12,929 nucleotides of DNA from Bacillota bacterium (GTDB lineage Bacteria > Bacillota > Clostridia > Lachnospirales > Cellulosilyticaceae), in assembly GCA_023410675.1 (NCBI GenBank), contig JAEYPM010000071.1, forward strand, positions 1 to 12,929. Reading direction: 5' to 3'. Numbering within the stretch: position 1 is the stretch's first letter; the number at the start of each line of letters is the position of its first letter. A program made the translations under genes and the position numbers. The notes below the pieces were generated by a model that saw only the letters and a program-made list of their open reading frames with translations, searched no databases and was not told where the DNA came from. This document shows positions 8,345 through 12,929 of the stretch, piece by piece.

Positions 8345-8356
8345 TACGAATTCGTA
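8345..8356. repeat. 12-bp perfect palindrome upstream of aconitase promoter
   Basis: TACGAATTCGTA is self-complementary. It lies between the citrate synthase terminator and the aconitase -10 box, about 75-90 bp upstream of the latter. It could be an upstream operator, but a single 12-bp palindrome is weak evidence. Confidence 0.3.
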
Positions 8357-8394
8357 TGCAAGAATTAACTTTTAATCACTTATCACAAAGAAAA

Positions 8395-8413
8395 CTCTCT
8401 ATTTATTAGAGAG
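8395..8413 (-). terminator. Intrinsic terminator of the citrate synthase gene
   Basis: Read on the minus strand: CTCTCTA (8407-8413), a 5-nt loop, TAGAGAG (8395-8401), then TTTTCTTTG. The 7-bp stem overlaps the TAA stop codon (8406-8408), so the transcript ends almost immediately after the coding region. The short stem makes readthrough into the aconitase operon possible. Confidence 0.68.
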
Positions 8414-9782
8414 CTCCTTCCATATTTTTAATAAGATCAAACACTATTTGCTCTAATTCTTCATCACTAATCACAGTTATACGCCCCTTAGCATATTCTT
8501 GATCGACCCAATCCTTAAGCTTTACACAAATAGGGTGATTTTTTTCTATGTTTTTAAACTGTGGCAAAGATGGATTTGTGTTAAGCCAATGTGCAATCCC
8601 TGCTATACCAGATGTATCACTAATAGCTACTCTAACTGGTCTATTTAGAAATTTTTCTGTATCAAAAATATTGTATATTTCTTCGTTTTTCAACAGACCG
8701 TCTGCATGAATACCTGCTCTTGTTACATTAAAGTTTTTACCTACAAAAGGTGTTCTCTCAGGAATTTTTTCTCCTATAACATGTTCATAATACTCAGCTA
8801 ACTCTGTTATTACAGTTGTATCCATTCCATCTAGTGTTCCTCTTAACTGTGCATATTCAAATACCATAGCTTCAAGAGGCGTATTACCCGTTCTTTCTCC
8901 AATACCAAACAATGAGCAGTTAACAGCACTACAACCATATAGCCATGCAGCTGTTGAATTTGATACTGCTCTATAAAAATCATTATGCCCATGCCATTCT
9001 AAGAGATCACTTGGCACACCTGCTTGAACATTTAAATTATAAATAATACCTGATACACTTCTTGGAAGCATTGCCCCAGGATAGGCAACACCAAATCCCA
9101 TAGTATCGCAAGCACGTATTTTCACAGGCACACCAGTTTCTTGCATGATCTTCATAAGCTCTCTTACAAATGGAATAATGAAATTAAATATGTCTGCTCT
9201 TGTAATGTCTTCAAAATGACATCTTGGTTTTATTCCTGCTTCGATACAATCTCTTACTATTCCTGTATAGTGTTTTATAGCTTCTGAACGTTTCATATGT
9301 AGCTTATGAAAGATATGATAGTCTGAACAACTTACTAAAACTCCTGTCTCTTTTATCCCCATTTGTTTAACAATCTCAAAATCTTTTTTAGAAGCTCTAA
9401 TCCAAGAGGTGATCTCAGGAAATTCAAATCCTAGCTCCATACATTGACGCACTGCTTCACGATCTTTTTCACTATATAAAAAGAATTCAGTTTGTCTTAT
9501 AATTCCATTTGGCCCACTTAACCTACTTAGCATCTTAAATATTTCAACTATTTGTTCTACTGTATAAGGCTGCCTTGACTGCTGACCATCTCTAAAGGTA
9601 GTATCTGTAATCCATATTTTTTCAGGCATTCCTAAAGGAGATTGTATATTATTAAATGCAATTTTAGGAATATCATCATAAGGATAAAACTCCCTATACA
9701 TATTTGGCTGTTCTATCTCTTCTAGCTGATATCTATGCTCAGGTGTCTGCAATAAATTTGTCCTATTATTTAGTTTAAACAT
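8406..9782 (-). CDS. Probable Re-citrate synthase (homocitrate/isopropylmalate synthase-like, DRE-TIM barrel)
   Basis: The protein has 458 residues. ATG 9782 follows AGAGGTG (9788-9794). It belongs to the HMGL-like/DRE-TIM metallolyase group: ITDTTFRDGQQ (58-68) holds the DxTxRDGxQ metal and acyl-CoA site, HGHND (264-268) supplies the two metal-binding histidines, and GIGERTGNTPLE (293-304) is the family's second signature. It lacks the C-terminal leucine-sensing domain of LeuA. The long N-terminus (SPLGMPEKIWITDTTF) and the motif QTEFFLY resemble the Re-stereospecific citrate synthase of Clostridium kluyveri, a Mn/Co-dependent, oxygen-sensitive enzyme unrelated to ordinary Si-citrate synthase. 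The next two genes are aconitase and isocitrate dehydrogenase, which supports condensation of acetyl-CoA with oxaloacetate. Homocitrate or isopropylmalate synthase remain alternatives, since sequence alone does not settle specificity. Confidence 0.8.
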   Translation of the reverse strand: MFKLNNRTNLLQTPEHRYQLEEIEQPNMYREFYPYDDIPKIAFNNIQSPLGMPEKIWITDTTFRDGQQSRQPYTVEQIVEIFKMLSRLSGPNGIIRQTEFFLYSEKDREAVRQCMELGFEFPEITSWIRASKKDFEIVKQMGIKETGVLVSCSDYHIFHKLHMKRSEAIKHYTGIVRDCIEAGIKPRCHFEDITRADIFNFIIPFVRELMKIMQETGVPVKIRACDTMGFGVAYPGAMLPRSVSGIIYNLNVQAGVPSDLLEWHGHNDFYRAVSNSTAAWLYGCSAVNCSLFGIGERTGNTPLEAMVFEYAQLRGTLDGMDTTVITELAEYYEHVIGEKIPERTPFVGKNFNVTRAGIHADGLLKNEEIYNIFDTEKFLNRPVRVAISDTSGIAGIAHWLNTNPSLPQFKNIEKNHPICVKLKDWVDQEYAKGRITVISDEELEQIVFDLIKNMEGAL

Positions 9783-9846
9783 CGAATCACCTCTTGAAAT
9801 TTAATTTAATTTATCATTTAATTTTTTGACAATTTATATGAGTATA

Positions 9847-9858
9847 ATTGTATACAAT
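9847..9858. promoter_or_regulatory. Palindromic operator candidate over the citrate synthase -10 box
   Basis: ATTGTATACAAT is a perfect 12-bp palindrome covering the whole -10 hexamer and part of the spacer. A repressor bound here would block RNA polymerase. The GT...AC half-sites recall operators of GntR-family regulators, but no regulator is encoded nearby in the window, so the factor is unknown. Confidence 0.42.
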
Positions 9859-9875
9859 CATGACTAAAATGTCAA
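9847..9875 (-). promoter_or_regulatory. Sigma-A promoter of the citrate synthase gene
   Basis: On the minus strand TTGACA (9870-9875), a 17-bp spacer and TACAAT (9847-9852) give a near-consensus vegetative promoter. The predicted start near 9840 leaves a leader of about 58 nt before ATG 9782. The stretch 9876-10091 upstream is AT-rich with no gene or clear signal. Confidence 0.82.
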
Positions 9876-10086
9876 CTCATTTGCATAATACCATTTTTGT
9901 TTATCACTACATATTGTAAAATATGAATGTTTTAATATTAAAACTTGCAAATAGTTTTGTATTATGAAATCATAAGCTTAAACTTTAAACTTTTTATACC
10001 CTATGCTTTTAAACACACACTCCATTTATCTTTTGTATAAAGCTTTAATTATTGGATTATCTTAATAACATATAATATTCCATTCA

Positions 10087-10129
10087 AAAAGGTGATGAAA
10101 TAATTAGTTTTTTATCTCATCACTTTTTT
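10087..10129. terminator. Terminator-like hairpin, usable in both directions
   Basis: GTGATGA (10092-10098) pairs with TCATCAC (10117-10123). After one mismatch ATAA pairs with TTAT (10100-10103 with 10112-10115), leaving an 8-nt loop. The plus strand continues with T6; the minus strand continues with a G-T wobble and T5. The only candidate gene is the immunity-like fragment on the minus strand, 88 nt upstream of the stem. Nothing coding was found on the plus strand before it. Confidence 0.65.
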
Positions 10130-10210
10130 ACTAACTCATAATATCAGCTTAATCATACCTTCTAATCTTATCCTATTGAAGAAAATGGCTCATGAGCTAA
10201 CTTCACTGTC

Positions 10211-10483
10211 TCATGCCAATTCAAATTTAAAGCCTTTTAAATTACTATCTATCACTCTTTGTCTAAGCTCATCTGAAACAAAAGGTCTCCTTTTAGGCTC
10301 ATCTACTATTTTAAAAATATGTTTCCCTTTAACCTTACTTTCAATAAATGCATATTTTATAAACATCATGATATGTTGCCCATGGCTAAATGTTTCAAAC
10401 TGATCTTTATCATAATCACTTTTAGCACTGTTTATTGAATTAAATACTCCTGTATCTAATTGTACTCCTAAATCTACTTTCAT
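10211..10483 (-). pseudogene. Immunity-protein-like fragment (C-terminal half of Imm11/DUF1629 type)
   Basis: The frame encodes 90 residues and ends GFKFELA. The segment VFNSINSAKSDY, then KGKHIFKIVDE...PFVSDELRQRV...NLKGFKFE, resembles the C-terminal half of Imm11-type proteins, where an HIFR/K strand is followed by a P-F/Y-VSDE-helix and a GFxFE strand. Members of that family are usually about twice this length, so the N-terminal half appears lost. The ATG has no properly spaced Shine-Dalgarno site: AGGTGG abuts it directly, and an in-frame TAG lies four codons upstream. Its ATG overlaps the stop of another short frame as ATGA. It sits in the debris between toxin locus and metabolic genes, as expected for an orphan or decaying immunity gene. 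The family assignment is from memory of motifs and is tentative. Confidence 0.42.
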
Positions 10484-10599
10484 CCACCTACATGGCTACT
10501 CACAAATCTGTATATGCTTTCTTTCCAATATCTTTCTATTTCTTGTGTGAGAGTTTTTATAAAATCCTTTATAATAATTTCAAAAAGAGATGCTCCTTT
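10480..10599 (-). pseudogene. Short gene remnant ending in ATGA overlap
   Basis: After a TAA, 39 sense codons run to TGA at 10480-10482, reading in part FIKTLTQEIERYWKESIYRF. The composition looks like genuine protein (charged amphipathic helix), but the frame has no ATG, GTG or TTG start, and its 5' part overlaps one arm of the large hairpin at 10582-10650. It is probably the tail of a gene truncated at that hairpin. The family is not recognised. An AAGGAG sits near its beginning without a matching in-frame start. Confidence 0.25.
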
Positions 10600-10650
10600 T
10601 GATTAATGTTGTTTAGCAGTTCATTATATCAAAAGCATACATCTCTTTTT
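10582..10650. repeat. Long imperfect inverted repeat / hairpin, possible bidirectional terminator
   Basis: The outer arms AAAAAGAGATG (10582-10592) and CATCTCTTTTT (10640-10650) match perfectly. After a small internal loop CTTTTGAT (10596-10603) pairs with ATCAAAAG (10628-10635), then TAATG (10604-10608) with CATTA (10622-10626), leaving a 13-nt loop. That gives about 24 paired bases. Both strands leave the stem in a T-run. It lies next to the IS110 remnant and could be a terminator, the edge of a mobile element or a MITE-like unit. Confidence 0.55.
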
Positions 10651-10667
10651 TACTTTTCCTACAATAA

Positions 10668-10907
10668 TTTTACACTAACCATCGTTATCGAATGATTGAA
10701 TATCGTTCAAAGTTAAAATTATCTGTTACTCGTTTAATTGATATTATTTTTCCTGAACTTGCTAACTTTGTTTGGTCAATTCATCAGAACTCTAGTTATC
10801 AACTTTTACTTGAATTACCTTCTCCTGAAGCCATTAAGGTATGTCATTTGACACACCTAACAACAGTCACCTCTAAAGCTTCTCATGGAAAATATGCACG
10901 TGAATAA
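10668..10907 (+). pseudogene. IS110-family transposase remnant
   Basis: A TAA at 10665 precedes about 79 codons ending in TAA at 10905-10907. The translation contains HRYRMIEYRSKLKLSVTRL, IIFPEL, LLLELPSPEAIK, and LTHLTTVTSKASHGKYARE. This is the order seen in the central linker of IS110 (DEDD) transposases: an R-x-R-x-x-x-x-E-x-S/K-x-x helix, then VFPE, LL-x-x-x-PTPE and a SKGR/HGRYxR stretch. The N-terminal RuvC-like domain and the C-terminal transposase_20/HhH domain with its catalytic serine are both absent, so it is a dead fragment. Confidence 0.62.
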
Positions 10908-11107
10908 GTAGATTCCCCTCAACCTTAATGCTCTCATTTGGTGTGGAATAGTTACAAGCATATATATATGATACATACACGCATTAGCCTCTTATGATTA
11001 TATTGTTATGCGATTGTCAGTATCTATCATTTTATCGCTGGTTATTTTATGCAGAGATAAACTCATTTTGCCCACTGGCTTAGCAAGAAATTATCTATCA
11101 AAAAATA
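10908..11107. other. Non-coding stretch without recognisable gene
   Basis: About 200 bp between the IS110 remnant and the terminator of the immunity-like genes. All frames are short and broken on both strands. It may be decayed IS110 or toxin-locus sequence, but no motif was recognised. A (TA)n-like stretch occurs near 10960-10970. Confidence 0.4.
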
Positions 11108-11140
11108 CTCAGCAAAACCAAATTGAATTGGTATGCTGAG
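11100..11140 (-). terminator. Intrinsic terminator of the toxin-immunity operon
   Basis: On the minus strand CTCAGCA (11134-11140) pairs with TGCTGAG (11108-11114), with an inner helix ACCAA/TTGGT separated by a small internal loop. The stem is followed by TA and T6 (11100-11105). It lies 30 nt after the last gene's stop and clearly ends the operon. Confidence 0.85.
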
Positions 11141-11169
11141 CGAAAGAACTAATTATATCAGCTAGCCTT

Positions 11170-11499
11170 CTAAAAAGTTGTATTATAAAATTCTTCAAGC
11201 CTCTTAAAGAACAAGTCAAATGCCGAACTTTCACTAACACTATAGAATAAAAGAATATGACACCATGACTGTGTACTTTCTATTCTATATTTCTTTTGTA
11301 TCCACTCTTGAAATCCTGGATAAACCCCAAAATATTTTTTCTCTGCATCTAAATAACCATATGCAATTGCCAAACCTCCCAAAAAGTGATCAAGCTTTGT
11401 TAGTGATTTTTCTCCTATATACATTTCAGGATTCTTCTTTATTTGTTTCGTTAGTTCTAATAGGTTCTGAAAAAATGCCTCTTGCGATATTATATTCAT
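11170..11499 (-). CDS. Putative immunity protein, distal copy of a tandem pair
   Basis: The protein has 109 residues from ATG 11499; an overlapping GTG at 11502 is only 4 nt from AAGGAGG, while the ATG is at 7 nt and matches the start of the paralogue. It is cytoplasmic by appearance, with no signal or membrane segment. The conserved core shared with its neighbour is LLELTKQIKK, PExYxGE(K/R)SLTKL, LDAEKK, YPGFQxWIQ, ILLFYSxSESxAxDLFFxRLEEFYNT. Ungapped identity to the neighbouring copy is about 68% (74 of 109, counted by eye). It follows that copy by 43 bp and a strong terminator follows. The toxin-proximal context suggests it neutralises the papain-fold toxin or a relative. No named family was recognised with certainty, so the function is inferred from position, size and duplication. 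Confidence 0.72.
   Translation of the reverse strand: MNIISQEAFFQNLLELTKQIKKNPEMYIGEKSLTKLDHFLGGLAIAYGYLDAEKKYFGVYPGFQEWIQKKYRIESTQSWCHILLFYSVSESSAFDLFFKRLEEFYNTTF
11178..11204. repeat. 27-bp direct repeat, copy 1 (3' end of distal immunity-like gene)
   Basis: Identical over 27 bp to 11551-11577. It encodes the C-terminal RLEEFYNT region of each tandem paralogue, shifted slightly relative to the stop codon. This marks a recent tandem duplication and a site where recombination could delete one copy. Confidence 0.85.
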
Positions 11500-11542
11500 C
11501 ACTAATCCTCCTTAAAAAATCCCTGCATACGCCAGTTATACT

Positions 11543-11872
11543 TTACAATATTGTATTATAAAATTCTTCAAGCCTCTCAAAGAATAGGTCAAGTGCTTCA
11601 CTTTCACTAGTACTATAGAATAAAAGAATCTTATACCATTGCTGTGTAGTTTTTATTCCCTCCCTGTTTTGTATCCACGCCTGAAAGCCTGGATAAAAAT
11701 CAAAAGTTTTCTTCTCTGCATCTAAACAATGATAAGCATGTGCAAAACCTTTTAAAAGGTAATAGAGTTTTGTTAATGATCGTTCTCCTGTATATAATTC
11801 TGGTCTCTTTTTTATTTGCTTCGTTAATTCCAATAAATCTTGTAAAAATAACTCGTTAGATATTATATTCAT
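11543..11872 (-). CDS. Putative immunity protein, toxin-proximal copy
   Basis: The protein has 109 residues, starts MNIISNELFLQDLLELTKQIKK and ends RLEEFYNTIL. ATG 11872 is only 12 bp after the stop of the toxin gene, and that gap contains GGGGAG as ribosome binding site. This is the tight toxin-then-immunity spacing typical of polymorphic toxin loci. It shares the PExYxGExSLTKL, YPGFQxWIQ and ILLFYSxSES motifs with the downstream copy. Differences cluster in the middle (residues 37-59) and at 65-81, which might be the toxin-contact region. No membrane segment or signal peptide is seen, as expected for a cytoplasmic antidote. The cognate relationship to the papain-fold domain is inferred from gene order. 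Confidence 0.75.
   Translation of the reverse strand: MNIISNELFLQDLLELTKQIKKRPELYTGERSLTKLYYLLKGFAHAYHCLDAEKKTFDFYPGFQAWIQNREGIKTTQQWYKILLFYSTSESEALDLFFERLEEFYNTIL
11551..11577. repeat. 27-bp direct repeat, copy 2 (3' end of proximal immunity-like gene)
   Basis: Partner of 11178-11204, 373 bp away, which is the length of one gene plus spacer. Further shorter matches continue through both genes, so the repeat unit is the whole gene. Confidence 0.85.
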
Positions 11873-11884
11873 AGCTATCTCCCC

Positions 11885-12929
11885 TTAAAAATCTATAAAC
11901 TCAATACACATCTCACCTATTGCATAAAAATCTGCTAACCATTTTTCATATTCTATTCCATTAGGGTGTATATTGTCATATACCTTACCATTAAATTCAA
12001 TTGCAGTATGAAAACTATTTTCACTTATAGCTCTATTTGCTGTATCACTCCAAATAAAACCCCTTCCATTATTTTTATATGTTAACTTGATTTGACGTCC
12101 CTTCATTTTATTTTTCTGGATTATTTTTTTAAGTTCTTTGGCACATTCCACACATTCTAGATTCTCATATTTTTTTGCTACCTTAGCTATTTCTTGCTCT
12201 ACCTTGGCGTAATTTATTGCTTTTAACTTCCCATAATCATCCCATGCACTGCTTCCTGCATTTCTTCCTACACTTGCTGCTATACCAATCCCCGCACCTG
12301 CAACAACCACACCTGCTGCTACTTGTACAACACCTATAACTACTCCTTTTACACTCACTACTTTGAGAATTGTTCCATCTGGCATAACTATTCCTACAGT
12401 TCCAGCAATAAGTTTTAATGCTCCCGCATCAAACAATGCTTTCCCTGCCAGATAAAGCTTTGCACCAGTCTCCATGGCAGCTACGAACATCACAAATTCT
12501 GTAGCCATCTTAGATACTAGATAAACTTCATTTTGTTCTAATTCTTCTAGTGTTAGCTCTTCTCCATCTAAATTACACTTATTAATAAAAAATAGAATTC
12601 CTGACTTTACTTTTTCATTTGATGGAAAATATACATGCACAAAGAAAGATGCATCATATGCTCCTACCTCATTTAATATAGCAATTATTATATCTTTTGG
12701 TGGGAATAGAGAATCAGCAAATCCCATGATCTTACCATACAGTACCATCTCTTGATTCTCATATTGATGTAAATAAGAATTAACATATGGCTGCTTTGAA
12801 ATATCAACTATTTTGCTAAAGTCAATCACTATATCTTTTTCTATATTATTTAAATTTAACCTATCTTCCCCTAAAGTAACATCTGTTGTTATATTTGACA
12901 AGTCTATTTCTTCATCTACAGGAATCCAA
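11885..12929 (-). CDS. C-terminal part of polymorphic toxin with papain-fold domain (runs off window)
   Basis: The frame is open to the right edge: nine sense codons precede the TTG at 12901, so that TTG is not the start. 347 residues are visible. Numbered from the TTG codon, 1-160 are an unrecognised region with helices, 161-211 a Gly/Ala/Val-rich hydrophobic stretch of one or two possible membrane-inserting segments, common before toxin tips, and 230-338 the C-terminal domain. That domain reads ECVECAKELKK (249-259), then FIWSDT and AISENSFHTAIEFNGKVYDNIHPNGIEYEKWLADF. A Cys (Cys253, or Cys250) followed by a His (His298) and Asp309/Asn310 in VYDNIHPxGI fits papain-fold toxin 2 (Tox-PL-2), predicted cysteine peptidases or deamidases in effector C-termini. 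The export route cannot be told because the N-terminus is missing. Two immunity-like genes follow. Confidence 0.74.
   Translation of the reverse strand, partial: WIPVDEEIDLSNITTDVTLGEDRLNLNNIEKDIVIDFSKIVDISKQPYVNSYLHQYENQEMVLYGKIMGFADSLFPPKDIIIAILNEVGAYDASFFVHVYFPSNEKVKSGILFFINKCNLDGEELTLEELEQNEVYLVSKMATEFVMFVAAMETGAKLYLAGKALFDAGALKLIAGTVGIVMPDGTILKVVSVKGVVIGVVQVAAGVVVAGAGIGIAASVGRNAGSSAWDDYGKLKAINYAKVEQEIAKVAKKYENLECVECAKELKKIIQKNKMKGRQIKLTYKNNGRGFIWSDTANRAISENSFHTAIEFNGKVYDNIHPNGIEYEKWLADFYAIGEMCIEFIDF

Noticed and set aside
8406..9782. 2-isopropylmalate synthase (leuA) for the DRE-TIM synthase
   Set aside because: It lacks the C-terminal regulatory domain and leucine-pathway neighbours, and sits with aconitase and isocitrate dehydrogenase; leuC/leuD/leuB are not what follows, judging from the aconitase cysteine motifs, length and single-chain architecture.
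9826..9854. Plus-strand promoter (TTGACA, 17 bp, TGTATA) that could drive a small RNA ending at the 10087-10129 terminator
   Set aside because: The -10 match is poor, it overlaps the strong minus-strand promoter whose palindrome creates the similarity, and the region between is AT-rich with no conserved structure or frame.
12899..12901. TTG at 12901 as the start of the toxin gene
   Set aside because: The frame stays open to the window edge with no stop or ribosome binding site before the TTG, so the gene is partial and starts outside the window.
1..12929. CRISPR array, tRNA or rRNA genes
   Set aside because: No regularly spaced repeats and no cloverleaf or rRNA-like sequence were seen on either strand.

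Overview
The window is AT-rich, low-GC DNA whose gene content and Shine-Dalgarno sequences fit an anaerobic Firmicute of the class Clostridia. A Lachnospirales/Cellulosilyticum-like host is a guess from general resemblance, not something the sequence proves. Nearly every gene lies on the minus strand, so the text follows transcription from high to low coordinates. The only plus-strand coding remnants are two transposase fragments, IS30-like at 3-125 and IS110-like near 10668-10907.

Region A (12929 to about 10092) is an accessory polymorphic-toxin locus. It starts with the C-terminal part of a large protein that runs off the right edge and ends in a probable papain-fold (Cys/His) toxin domain. 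Twelve bases later come two tandem paralogous 109-residue proteins, the likely immunity proteins, closed by a good intrinsic terminator. Beyond this lie remains: an IS110 transposase scrap, a long near-perfect hairpin, and a short frame resembling the C-terminal half of an Imm11-type immunity protein. A second terminator-like hairpin ends the region.

Region B (about 9880 to 4887) is a metabolic block that makes 2-oxoglutarate from acetyl-CoA and oxaloacetate. It holds a DRE-TIM-barrel synthase that looks like Re-citrate synthase, with its own strong promoter and terminator, then aconitase and isocitrate/isopropylmalate-type dehydrogenase 36 bp apart. Aconitase has its own extended -10 promoter and a leader of about 170 nt with two 9-bp inverted repeats. 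Together the three enzymes form the oxidative branch of an incomplete TCA cycle, which in anaerobes mainly feeds glutamate synthesis. A hairpin after the dehydrogenase closes the block.

Region C (4687 to 181) is a two-gene signalling operon. A response regulator carries REC, a degenerate GGDEF and an intact EAL domain. Forty bases downstream is a soluble histidine kinase whose sensor is a LacI/periplasmic-binding-protein-like domain. The likely reading is cytoplasmic small-molecule (perhaps sugar) sensing that controls cyclic-di-GMP breakdown. The left edge holds the 3' end of an IS30-family transposase facing this operon.

The sequence supports re-assigned starts for the kinase (GTG at 2736), the response regulator (ATG at 4687), aconitase (ATG at 8088) and the distal immunity-like gene (ATG at 11499), each because a Shine-Dalgarno sequence lies inside the longer open frame.
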